61,226 nt of DNA. Origin: Gammaproteobacteria bacterium (lineage in GTDB: Bacteria; Pseudomonadota; Gammaproteobacteria; Eutrophobiales; Eutrophobiaceae). Position numbers and translations under genes: made by a program. The notes below the pieces were generated by a model. The model did no database searches, was not told the DNA's origin, and saw only the letters and a program-made list of their open reading frames with translations. Of this stretch, positions 1 through 7,800 are shown in pieces. The number at the start of each line of letters is the position of its first letter. Positions within the stretch are counted from its first letter, which is position 1. The stretch covers positions 1 to 61,226 of the forward strand of contig JANQJZ010000056.1 in assembly GCA_028281365.1 (NCBI GenBank), in the 5' to 3' direction.

Positions 1-378
1 GATTTCCGAGATTAACGAGGCATAATCAGCCACCCCTTTATCAACAAAAATGATCTCATTTCGCCCTGCCGGTGGTACAAGGTCTGCTAAGGCCTCTACA
101 ACTTTTTCGTTTTCTTCATTTTCCTGATTTGCCGCTTGTGCTTGTAGATTTTCAGGAGTGAGTGCTTGCTGAGCTTGCTGTTCCGCGACATTATCGACAG
201 CAACTTCTACTCCTGTCGCAACACCAGCTGCATCAAACATGATCCGGGGTTCGAGTGCCTGAACAGAGTCAGAAACACTCATTTTAGGCAGGACATAACC
301 TTCATGTGCTCCCTCATAATAGAGCTTTGGCCTTGTCTGTTTTAGGTGACGGATTTTTTTCTTTATAAAATTAAGCAT
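1..378 (-). CDS. LEPR-XLL / DUF4347 giant secreted protein, N-terminal part only
   Basis: The frame is open from an ATG at 378 through the left edge, so only the first 126 residues are visible. Residues about 40-50 read VQALEPRIMFDAAG, the LEPR-XLL signature found at the N terminus of very large repetitive secreted proteins of Gammaproteobacteria. A Gln/Glu/Ala-rich linker follows, then NEIIFVDKGVADY, which matches the start of a DUF4347 domain. Known family members are thousands of residues long with cadherin-like or RTX-like repeats and are exported; adhesin or biofilm roles are assumed rather than proven. The rest of the gene lies outside the window, so repeat type and secretion route cannot be judged. 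Confidence 0.85.
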   Translation of the reverse strand, partial: MLNFIKKKIRHLKQTRPKLYYEGAHEGYVLPKMSVSDSVQALEPRIMFDAAGVATGVEVAVDNVAEQQAQQALTPENLQAQAANQENEENEKVVEALADLVPPAGRNEIIFVDKGVADYASLISEI

Positions 379-845
379 CTAATACTATCTATTTGATATT
401 TCTTAATAATTTAAATACCAAACGTCCTCTCGTTAACGATACACTCTATAAAAGACGCAACTTTTATACCTAAGCTACTAAAACTATTGGGAATTAAGGC
501 ATTTCATCATTTATTGTGAATTCGGACACATTCTATTTTTTCGACCCACATAGAAATGTGATGTAAGTCACAAAACCCTTCGGTCCCATAAAATTATATT
601 GTTCTAAATCGATACATTTTTATAACAATTTAGAATAAATACGGCTTTTTTTAATATTATTTATATTTAAAAAGCATATCTAGTCGTAATTTAGAGACAA
701 GAATATATCACCAAAATTCCACTAAATATACATCGGCCTGTCTTCGACAATTACTAATATTATTGCCTATTTTTGAACGAAAAAATGTAGGCTAATACAT
801 ACTAGTAAAATCAAAAATAAACCGGCAGGTTAAATAGAATAATAT
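379..845. other. Intergenic region, divergent promoters expected
   Basis: 467 AT-rich bases lie between the giant-protein gene (minus) and the peroxiredoxin gene (plus). No open frame with a recognisable product was seen. The region should hold both divergent promoters. The only structure noted is the inverted repeat at 602-635. Confidence 0.6.
602..635. repeat. Inverted repeat, 8-bp arms
   Basis: TTCTAAAT (602-609) and its reverse complement ATTTAGAA (628-635) are separated by 18 bases. It could be a regulator site or a weak hairpin. In such AT-rich sequence chance is a real alternative. Confidence 0.3.
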
Positions 846-1385
846 ATGATTTATAAACGATTTCAGGTTCTTGTTTTTATGGGTTTTTTCTCTATTAGTG
901 TAGTTGCAGATATTGCAGTAAATGATAAAGCACCTGCTTTTGAATTGATTGATCAAAACAACGAATTACATAGACTTTCAGATTATTCCGGTAAGTGGTT
1001 AGTGCTTTATTTTTACCCAAAAGATGACACCCCGGGATGCACGAAAGAAGCGTGTTCCTTTCGAGATGACATTTATAAAATTCGCGAGCTTAAGGCTGAA
1101 GTTATTGGTGTAAGTACAGACGATGTAGAGAGTCATGCTGAGTTTGCCGAAAAATATAATCTTCCTTTTCCCCTACTGGCAGATACAGACGCTATTGTTG
1201 CCAAGTCATATGGGTCTGCATGGAAACTAGGTCCATATAGTCTTGCCAAAAGACATTCATTTATTATTAATCCCGAAGGCAAGATAGCAAAGATTTACAG
1301 AAAGGTTGACCCGGACAAACACAGCGCGGAAATCATCGCTGACTTAAAAACATTTCAAAAAAGTAATACGAATGGGATAAATTAA
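846..1385 (+). CDS. Exported Bcp/PrxQ-type peroxiredoxin
   Basis: The 179-residue protein begins with a short hydrophobic signal-like segment (about residues 6-20), then a thioredoxin-fold AhpC/TSA domain. DTPGCT carries the likely peroxidatic Cys65, and Cys70 five residues on fits the resolving Cys of atypical two-Cys Bcp/PrxQ enzymes. Family enzymes reduce hydrogen and organic peroxides using thioredoxin. Most Bcp proteins are cytosolic, so the leader suggests a periplasmic form. It converges with ccoH, ending 4 bases past that gene's stop. No good Shine-Dalgarno precedes the ATG, so the start is less certain than the identity. Confidence 0.87.
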   Translation: MIYKRFQVLVFMGFFSISVVADIAVNDKAPAFELIDQNNELHRLSDYSGKWLVLYFYPKDDTPGCTKEACSFRDDIYKIRELKAEVIGVSTDDVESHAEFAEKYNLPFPLLADTDAIVAKSYGSAWKLGPYSLAKRHSFIINPEGKIAKIYRKVDPDKHSAEIIADLKTFQKSNTNGIN

Positions 1386-1861
1386 TTTATCCTGATGGTC
1401 TTTATTATTCGCCAATTATCATACTGAATATGAACATACCATTTTCCTGGCGCTAAATTTGACAGATTTCCTTTATAGTTATTCTGATCTGTCAATAGAA
1501 CACGTATGTCTTTATCAAGACCGGCACGGGTAGCATGTAAAAAAGAGACTGACAGTTCAGCTGGATATGTGAAACTGTCATTTGCATTAATATTTATAAT
1601 GACCTCTTCCAGCTTATGATTTATTTTTATATTTGCAGATAATTGATAGCCAATAGCATTTTTATCTCGTTCCAGAACACGGTTTATCTCCAAACCTTTT
1701 TTGTAATAGTCATCTACAACCAAACCGTCATTTGATTTAACCGCAAGGATTATGGTTACAACACCCCCTATGACAGCTAAAAGTGGAAAAAAAATAATGA
1801 ACCAGACAAAATATTCTTTATGCCAAGGTCTTGCAGGTGTGGCTTCATTTACAGGTTTCAT
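1382..1861 (-). CDS. ccoH: FixH/CcoH, cbb3 oxidase assembly protein
   Basis: 159 residues with one N-terminal membrane segment (about residues 18-42), the motif DDYYKKGLEIN typical of FixH, and a periplasmic beta-rich domain. FixH/CcoH assists assembly of the cbb3 cytochrome c oxidase and works with the CcoI copper pump. The ATG overlaps the ccoG stop by 4 bases (ATGA), showing translational coupling. It is last in the ccoNOQPGH run, the usual order. Confidence 0.9.
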   Translation of the reverse strand: MKPVNEATPARPWHKEYFVWFIIFFPLLAVIGGVVTIILAVKSNDGLVVDDYYKKGLEINRVLERDKNAIGYQLSANIKINHKLEEVIININANDSFTYPAELSVSFLHATRAGLDKDIRVLLTDQNNYKGNLSNLAPGKWYVHIQYDNWRIIKTIRIN

Positions 1862-3252
1862 TGTATTGGCCCCAAAAATTTTCCTGTTTGTGTAATCGAT
1901 AAATCATTATTTTCAACCGCGGTCAATGTAAATTGAACCTCTGTACTTCTTCCCTTAAGGTCATCCTCACTTGCACGTAAACGAACTGGCAAGTCAGCAA
2001 CCGTACCCGCTTCGACAAATACGGTTTCTTTATCAATTAAAAGAATTAAATTATTTATTCCCCCCGCTTCAATTTTAAATTCGTGCCCTTCTTCATCCAT
2101 ATTAATTAATTTTAGCGTATATATATTTTCTATCAGTCCCTGGGTTTCCCGGTAAAGTTGATTTCGGTCACGAATAATATCCAGATTAATTGCCGTTCGT
2201 TGACTCAACGAATAAACAAACAATGATGAAAATAGGGCAAGTATGATCATGTAAATGATGATGCGCGGACGGAGTATTTTCGTAGGTTTCCCATCTATTG
2301 CGTTCTGTGTTGTATAACGAATTAATCCTTTTGGATAACTCATTTTTTCCATTACATCATCACATACATCTATACATGCTGAACAACCAATACATTCATA
2401 TTGCAAACCATTACGAATATCGATACCTGTAGGACAAACCTGCACACACAAGGTGCAGTTAATGCAATCTCCCAAACCTTCAGCCCGGTAATCGGTTCCT
2501 GGTCTTCTTGAACCTCTGGGTTCACCACGTTTCTCATCGTAAGAAATAATTAATGTGTCTTTATCAAACATGGCACTTTGAAAACGTGCATAGGGACACA
2601 TGTATTTACAAACCTGTTCACGCATCCAGCCTGCGTTGATATATGTTGCCATAGTAAAAAAGATAACCCAGATCAATTCCCAACTACCCATTTGCAGTGT
2701 AAATAACTGATTGGTTAATTCTTCCTGGGTAGTGAAATACGAAACAAAGGTTACAGCTGTTGCACCTGCAATAAGCAACCAAAATATATGTTTAATCAAT
2801 TTGAGAATTATTTTTTTAAAAGATACCTCAGCTTTATCCAATTTCATTTGCTGGGTTCTACTACCTTCAATTTTTCTTTCTATCCAAAGATAAACTTCTG
2901 TCCAGACTGTTTGTGGACAGGAATAACCACACCATAATCGCCCTGCTAATGCTGTAAAGAAAAATAAGCTAAAAGCCAATAGCATTAAGATAAAAGCAAG
3001 ATATAAAAAATCCTGTGGCCAGAACGTATAATTAAAAACATGGAACTTGCGTCCAGGCAAATCAAACCAAACTACGGGTATACCGTTTAACTCAATCCAT
3101 GGAAAGATAAAATACATACCAAGTAAAACGAATATTGTACTTACGCGCAGCACTGCAAATATTCCTTTTACCTGACGTGGGTAGATCTTTTGTCGCTGTT
3201 CGTAGAGGGATTGCTCTATTTCAGCAGCGGTTGCCTGAACTTGTGGATTCAC
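1858..3252 (-). CDS. ccoG: CcoG/FixG, membrane polyferredoxin for cbb3 oxidase assembly
   Basis: 464 residues. The N-terminal half has several membrane segments with the NapH/RdxA-type motif CGYSCPQTVW. Two 4Fe-4S clusters follow (CINCTLCVQVCP and CIGCSACIDVC), then another membrane segment and a C-terminal Ig-like periplasmic domain. CcoG is a cupric reductase supplying Cu(I) for the CuB site of cbb3 oxidase. It lies 20 bases downstream of ccoP and is coupled to ccoH. Length and motif order are normal for the family. Confidence 0.94.
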   Translation of the reverse strand: MNPQVQATAAEIEQSLYEQRQKIYPRQVKGIFAVLRVSTIFVLLGMYFIFPWIELNGIPVVWFDLPGRKFHVFNYTFWPQDFLYLAFILMLLAFSLFFFTALAGRLWCGYSCPQTVWTEVYLWIERKIEGSRTQQMKLDKAEVSFKKIILKLIKHIFWLLIAGATAVTFVSYFTTQEELTNQLFTLQMGSWELIWVIFFTMATYINAGWMREQVCKYMCPYARFQSAMFDKDTLIISYDEKRGEPRGSRRPGTDYRAEGLGDCINCTLCVQVCPTGIDIRNGLQYECIGCSACIDVCDDVMEKMSYPKGLIRYTTQNAIDGKPTKILRPRIIIYMIILALFSSLFVYSLSQRTAINLDIIRDRNQLYRETQGLIENIYTLKLINMDEEGHEFKIEAGGINNLILLIDKETVFVEAGTVADLPVRLRASEDDLKGRSTEVQFTLTAVENNDLSITQTGKFLGPIQ

Positions 3253-3272
3253 CTTACTGGGAGTTTAATACA

Positions 3273-4178
3273 TTATTCAGTTAAACTGTAAATGTATGCG
3301 GCAAGAATATGAATCTTGGCTTCACCTAAAAATTCCTTATGTGGGGGCATATTACCGTTACGGCCCTGTTTAATTGATTCCATTATTTTCTTTTGAGAGC
3401 CACCATATAACCAGATATCGTCAGTCAAGTCAGGTGCACCAAACATGTATTTACCTTTTCCATCTTCACCATGACATAAAGCGCAGTTAGTCTTATAGAT
3501 ATCGCCACCCAATGAGGCATGCATGGTGTCAACCTGCCGTCCTGACAATTGCTCGACATAACTGGTTACATTAAAGATATCTTCATGGCTCAAGATTCCT
3601 TCCCATGGAGGCATTGCGCCTTGTCTGCCCTGCATGATCGTTGTTTTGATTGCTTCCGGGTCACCACCATATAACCAGTCATCGTCTCTCAGGTTTGGAT
3701 AGCCTCTCGCACCACGGCCATCTGATCCATGACAAGTTGTACAATAACTCGCATAAAGTCTTTCTCCAATCTTCAAAGCGCCTTCGTCTTTTGCAAGAAC
3801 TGCCATATCGGTATTCAAATATTGTTCATATAACGGTCCGAAAGTCTCATTAGCTAACTGATTTTCTGCCTCAAGTTGTTTGACTTGCGTCCAACCTAAA
3901 ATACCCGCGTATGCACCTAAACCAGGATAAAAAATTAGATAACCAACTCCCCAAACCAGCGTAATGAAAAACATATACAACCACCATCGCGGTAAAGGTG
4001 TATTTAATTCTTCAAGGTCGCCATCCCAAATATGGCCCATTGTCTCTATCTCATCAGAACTGCCTTTGCTCTTTCTGGTAGAATATTTAATCAAGAAAAC
4101 AAATAAGCCAATAATGCTTAATGCCGTAGTGATACCGATAAACCATGACCAAAATCCACTCGTAAAATCAGCCATCAT
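3273..4178 (-). CDS. ccoP: CcoP, dihaem cytochrome c subunit of cbb3 oxidase
   Basis: 301 residues: an N-terminal membrane segment, the FixP N-domain motif ETMGHIWDGDLEELNTPLPRWW, here cited by its ends ETMGHIWDGD and PLPRWW, a second membrane segment, then two cytochrome c domains with haem motifs CTTCH and CALCH. CcoP feeds electrons to CcoO and CcoN. Two ATGs in a row begin the gene, inside the 3' end of ccoQ (ATGATGGCTGA), so translation is coupled. Length is usual for the family. Confidence 0.95.
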   Translation of the reverse strand: MMADFTSGFWSWFIGITTALSIIGLFVFLIKYSTRKSKGSSDEIETMGHIWDGDLEELNTPLPRWWLYMFFITLVWGVGYLIFYPGLGAYAGILGWTQVKQLEAENQLANETFGPLYEQYLNTDMAVLAKDEGALKIGERLYASYCTTCHGSDGRGARGYPNLRDDDWLYGGDPEAIKTTIMQGRQGAMPPWEGILSHEDIFNVTSYVEQLSGRQVDTMHASLGGDIYKTNCALCHGEDGKGKYMFGAPDLTDDIWLYGGSQKKIMESIKQGRNGNMPPHKEFLGEAKIHILAAYIYSLTE

Positions 4179-4338
4179 CTTCCTCCCCGGAGGCTTTCAT
4201 TTGTGGTTCATCACCTTCTTCAAATGGGATCTGTGCAGCCTTGTCAAACTCATCCTTGTTTTCTCTTAATACCCAAATAACGATACCGAAAAAGATAACC
4301 GCTACTAAAACAGTCCACAATGAAAATAATAAACTCAT
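4168..4338 (-). CDS. ccoQ: CcoQ/FixQ, small cbb3 oxidase subunit
   Basis: A 56-residue protein: one membrane helix (about residues 5-23), then an acidic cytosolic tail with RENKDEFDKAAQIPFEE, a pattern typical of CcoQ/FixQ. CcoQ stabilises CcoP within the oxidase. It sits between ccoO and ccoP, as in other cco operons, and its last codons overlap the two candidate ATGs of ccoP. Confidence 0.9.
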   Translation of the reverse strand: MSLLFSLWTVLVAVIFFGIVIWVLRENKDEFDKAAQIPFEEGDEPQMKASGEEDDG

Positions 4339-4348
4339 AAAATTTATC

Positions 4349-4963
4349 TCACCGTCTTGTTTTAACAGAAGTGCCTAACCTTTGAAGATAAGCAATCATT
4401 GCATCCATTTCTGTTTTACCTTCAATAGATGCAGGTGCATTTGCGATTTCTTCATCGGTGTACGGGGCTCCAAGGTTTCTTAGTACTTTCATTTTGTATT
4501 TGATATCACCTGTATCAAGTTCAGTCGTTTCTAACCAGGGGTAACCCGGCATAATTGATTCAGGAACGACATCGCGAGGATTAATCAAATGGACCCTGTG
4601 CCATTCATCGCTGTATCGGCCTCCTACACGATGCAGATCCGGCCCGGTACGTTTTGACCCCCATTGGAAAGGACGGTCATAAACATATTCACCTGCTAAT
4701 GAATAATGTCCATAACGTTCAACCTCCGCACGAAATGGTCTGATCATTTGTGAATGACAGGTATAACAGCCTTCCCTGACATAAATATCACGCCCTGATA
4801 ATTCCAGTGCAGAATAGGGCTTTAACCCTTCAACAGGCTCTGTGGTCGATTTCATAAAGAACAACGGTATGATTTGAACCAAACCACCAACACTGATCGT
4901 CAATACGATCAATAACATCATTAAGCCAATATTTTTTTCAATTGTTGAATGTTCAAAAGCCAT
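4349..4963 (-). CDS. ccoO: CcoO, monohaem cytochrome c subunit of cbb3 oxidase
   Basis: 204 residues with an N-terminal membrane anchor (about 10-35) and one haem c motif, GCYTCHSQ, at residues 65-72. [15 protein letters not shown] and a downstream GTKRTGPDL-like segment ([14 protein letters not shown]) are family hallmarks. CcoO passes electrons from CcoP to the CcoN haem. It follows ccoN by 11 bases. Confidence 0.95.
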   Translation of the reverse strand: MAFEHSTIEKNIGLMMLLIVLTISVGGLVQIIPLFFMKSTTEPVEGLKPYSALELSGRDIYVREGCYTCHSQMIRPFRAEVERYGHYSLAGEYVYDRPFQWGSKRTGPDLHRVGGRYSDEWHRVHLINPRDVVPESIMPGYPWLETTELDTGDIKYKMKVLRNLGAPYTDEEIANAPASIEGKTEMDAMIAYLQRLGTSVKTRR

Positions 4964-4974
4964 CCCGAATCTCC

Positions 4975-6396
4975 CTAATGAGCACCAACAGGTTCTGGAA
5001 TGGATGCCGTGACAGGCTTACTACCGGCAACTGTTTTCCATAGATTATATGCCATGATCAGTGTTCCAAGCAGGAACAAGACGCCACCCAGAAAGCGCAT
5101 AACATAGAATGGGTGCATAGCCTCAACAGATTCGACAAAGCTATATGTCAATGTGCCATCATCATTTACTGCACGCCACATTAACCCTTGCATAATACCC
5201 GCTACCCACATTGCAACGATGTATATCACTATGCCGATAGTTGAAACCCAGAAGTGGACTTCGATCAGTTTTACACTATATATCTCTCGTCCATACAACC
5301 GTGGAATAAGGTAATACATGCATCCCAAACTGATGAATGCAACCCATCCCAATGCACCTGAATGAACATGCCCGATTGTCCAGTCCGTATAGTGAGAGAG
5401 AGCATTGACTGTCTTGATAGACATCATTGGACCTTCGAAAGTTGACATGCCATAAAACGATAAGGAAACAATTAACAAGCGTAATACCGGATCTGTTCTG
5501 AGTTTATGCCAGGCACCTGATAAGGTCATAATACCGTTTATCATCCCACCCCAGGATGGTGCCAATAATATGATTGACATCACCATACCTAAAGATTGTG
5601 CCCAATCGGGCAAAGCTGTGTAATGTAAATGGTGTGGCCCTGCCCATATGTAAGTAAATGTTAATGCCCAAAAGTGGACAATTGATAAACGATAGGAATA
5701 AACAGGACGACCCGCCTGTTTAGGAATGAAGTAGTACATCATCCCCAGAAAACCCGAAGTTAAAAAGAAACCAACTGCATTATGGCCATACCACCACTGC
5801 ACCATGGCATCCTGAACTCCTGCATATATGGAATATGACTTCAGGAATCCGACTGGTATAGCAAGACTATTAAAAATATGTAGTACAGCGATAGTGATGA
5901 TATATGCAGCAAAAAACCAATTTGCGACATAGATATGTTTTATTTTTCGTTTGACAATCGTTCCAAAAAACACATATGCATAAGCAACCCATACAATAGT
6001 GATTAATACATCAATCGGCCATTCCAGTTCTGCATATTCTTTTGAAGATGTAATGCCTAAAGGCAAGGTGATTGCTGCAGCAACGATGACAGCCTGCCAT
6101 CCCCAAAAGGTAAAAGCGGCAAGTTGATCACTACATAAACGAACATGACAGGTTCTTTGTACAATATAATACGATGTGGCAAATAAAGCACAGCCACCGA
6201 AAGCGAAGATAACTGCATTTGTGTGTAATGGTCGTAATCGACCGAAGCTTAACCAGGGAACATCAAAATTCAAAGCCGGCCATGCCAGTTGGGCAGCAAT
6301 GACAGCGCCTACCAACATACCGACAATTCCCCAAATAATTGTCATGATTGCAAACTGACGAACAACTTTATAGTTATACGTAGAACTCTCGGTCAT
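4975..6396 (-). CDS. ccoN: CcoN, catalytic subunit of cbb3 cytochrome c oxidase
   Basis: 473 residues, a full-length haem-copper oxidase subunit I of class C with about 12 membrane segments. Conserved His-rich stretches are visible: [10 protein letters not shown] (haem ligand region), [23 protein letters not shown] (CuB region) and [11 protein letters not shown] (haem ligands). It reduces oxygen to water at low oxygen tension and pumps protons. First gene of ccoNOQPGH; an SD (ATGAGGAG) lies upstream. A degenerate Fnr-like box at 6473-6486 may activate the operon. Confidence 0.96.
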   Translation of the reverse strand: MTESSTYNYKVVRQFAIMTIIWGIVGMLVGAVIAAQLAWPALNFDVPWLSFGRLRPLHTNAVIFAFGGCALFATSYYIVQRTCHVRLCSDQLAAFTFWGWQAVIVAAAITLPLGITSSKEYAELEWPIDVLITIVWVAYAYVFFGTIVKRKIKHIYVANWFFAAYIITIAVLHIFNSLAIPVGFLKSYSIYAGVQDAMVQWWYGHNAVGFFLTSGFLGMMYYFIPKQAGRPVYSYRLSIVHFWALTFTYIWAGPHHLHYTALPDWAQSLGMVMSIILLAPSWGGMINGIMTLSGAWHKLRTDPVLRLLIVSLSFYGMSTFEGPMMSIKTVNALSHYTDWTIGHVHSGALGWVAFISLGCMYYLIPRLYGREIYSVKLIEVHFWVSTIGIVIYIVAMWVAGIMQGLMWRAVNDDGTLTYSFVESVEAMHPFYVMRFLGGVLFLLGTLIMAYNLWKTVAGSKPVTASIPEPVGAH

Positions 6397-6472
6397 ATAA
6401 ACGACTCCTCATTCGATTATATTTTCTACTGGTAATAAATTTTTAATATTAAAGATAATACCCATAACACAG

Positions 6473-6486
6473 CAGATCAACTTCAA
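6473..6486 (-). promoter_or_regulatory. Degenerate Fnr/Anr box upstream of ccoN
   Basis: On the minus strand the bases read TTGAAGTTGATCTG, matching 7 of 10 informative positions of TTGAT-N4-ATCAA. Its centre is about 29 bases upstream of a TTTAAT hexamer (6453-6448), which fits a -41.5 class II activation geometry. The match is imperfect and the assignment rests mainly on position. Confidence 0.35.
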
Positions 6487-6495
6487 ACAAACCAT

Positions 6496-6530
6496 GTCGC
6501 ATATTTCTACAGACTGTAGAAATATGCGAC
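6496..6530 (-). terminator. Perfect 16-bp hairpin after ompW
   Basis: GTCGCATATTTCTACA (6496-6511) is followed by a 3-base loop and its exact reverse complement (6515-6530). It starts 22 bases past the OmpW stop on the minus strand and precedes the ccoN promoter region. The T-run after the stem is weak (ATGGTTTGTTTG), so it may be a terminator, an RNA-stabilising hairpin or a dispersed repeat. Confidence 0.55.
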
Positions 6531-6552
6531 ACCTTGACAGGGACTTAAATAT

Positions 6553-7272
6553 TCAAAACTGGAAGCCAATACCAGCCCCTACAACCCATGGATCAACATC
6601 TAAATCAACATTAAACACTGCACCCGCATTTGGGCCTCCATTAACACCAATATTGGCTACGGTATCAATATCAATATATTTCACATCAGCATTAAAGAAC
6701 CAGTTATCACTTATATCGTAGTCGAATCCAGCCTGTACCGCCCAACCCCAACTATTGTCACTGGAAACTTTTACCGGACCGCCAACAGCTGCTTCAAGTT
6801 CATCACTGGCATTATCAGCCAATGTCGCAGTATAGTTTGCACCCACGCCAATATATGGGCGTAAATTATTGTTTGGCAAAAAATGATATTGCAAAGTTAT
6901 TGTTGGGGGCAATACCCAGGTATCAAATAATTTTAATCCATCTGCTCCACCCACTGCGGCCAGTGCACCTGTTGGTGTTCCGTCAACATTCACATCGTGA
7001 TTAGCAATACCCGCGATCGCTTCAATTCCTATATGCGGTGTGATCATATAAGTAATATCCAGTTCAGGGACAAAAGCTGAGTCAATTTCAACCCCGGCAG
7101 TCTGGGTTGTTGTATTACCCAATAAAATATTCGTACTACTATCATCAGGAATTATGCCGATGCCACGTAATCGGATTTTCCATTTATCTTCGGCAAAACA
7201 TTGACCAGAAAGAGCCAGCAAAGTAAAAAATAAAATAAAAGGTTTAATAATAAATACAATTTTATTAGCCAC
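6553..7272 (-). CDS. ompW: OmpW-family outer membrane beta-barrel
   Basis: 239 residues from a GTG start at 7272, chosen because GGGAGGA lies 6-7 bases upstream and the next residues form a signal peptide (VFIIKPFILFFTLLALSG, cleavage near CFA-ED). The mature part is an eight-strand barrel typical of OmpW: KIRLRGIGIIPDD at the start, PNNNLRPYIGVGANYT in the middle and WVVGAGIGFQF with terminal Phe. OmpW forms a narrow hydrophobic channel, and in E. coli it responds to oxygen through Fnr, which fits this neighbourhood. It follows the DUF6455 gene by 38 bases, perhaps as one transcript. Confidence 0.88.
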   Translation of the reverse strand: MANKIVFIIKPFILFFTLLALSGQCFAEDKWKIRLRGIGIIPDDSSTNILLGNTTTQTAGVEIDSAFVPELDITYMITPHIGIEAIAGIANHDVNVDGTPTGALAAVGGADGLKLFDTWVLPPTITLQYHFLPNNNLRPYIGVGANYTATLADNASDELEAAVGGPVKVSSDNSWGWAVQAGFDYDISDNWFFNADVKYIDIDTVANIGVNGGPNAGAVFNVDLDVDPWVVGAGIGFQF

Positions 7273-7310
7273 AGCTTCCTCCCGGATTGATAATCGAAAT
7301 ATATATAAAA

Positions 7311-7658
7311 TTAATTCTGATGAATCAGGCTTGCGTAATTTGGACAAAAGACCAGTTCTTTTTCTGTAACTTTTTGTTTATTTAAAACCCGGTCACATTC
7401 CTCTGTTTTTACACAGCCATGACAATTTCTTATTTGTGTTTCTACTTCTGTAATAGATTCGGTATGGAGTAATTCGTTGGCATTTATGCCGTGTTTTTCA
7501 AGCATTTTTCCAAATCGTAAACGATCAATTCGGTCTAAATACCTAAGACGGAATTTTTTTCCTGTTTGGAAGTTTTTCCTGATAGCGAAGATCAAAAATG
7601 TAGCAGTAGCCAATACAGAAATGGCCATGAAAAACATCAATATTGCACTGAAATTCAT
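7311..7658 (-). CDS. DUF6455-like small membrane protein with conserved cysteines
   Basis: 115 residues: one N-terminal membrane helix (about 5-27), a basic stretch, and a C-terminal domain with RNCHGCVKTEECD and FCPNYASL. The C-x2-C-x5-C plus FCPN pattern matches DUF6455; function unknown, with metal or cluster binding possible from the four Cys. The start codon is 72 bases from the centre of the Fnr box at 7724-7737, so it may be Fnr-controlled divergently from ccoI. Confidence 0.72.
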   Translation of the reverse strand: MNFSAILMFFMAISVLATATFLIFAIRKNFQTGKKFRLRYLDRIDRLRFGKMLEKHGINANELLHTESITEVETQIRNCHGCVKTEECDRVLNKQKVTEKELVFCPNYASLIHQN

Positions 7659-7723
7659 CTTAATTCTCTCTCAATAGTTATTATGTGTTGAGAGTCATTC
7701 TGCATATTCTAAAAGCGAAGAAA

Positions 7724-7737
7724 TTGATCTAGATCAA
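7724..7737. promoter_or_regulatory. Perfect Fnr/Anr binding site between DUF6455 gene and ccoI
   Basis: TTGATCTAGATCAA matches the TTGAT-N4-ATCAA consensus at all 10 positions and is fully palindromic. It lies about 70 bases from both flanking start codons (7658 minus, 7801 plus). With a -41.5 geometry the ccoI transcript would start near 7772, with a TTTAGT -10 hexamer around 7761. The regulator is probably the Fnr protein encoded at 11189-11956. Confidence 0.85.
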
Positions 7738-7800
7738 AAATTATTGCATTGCACAAAAAATTTAGTCTTTTCAAGACCTTTATTGGCTAAAATACCGCCC

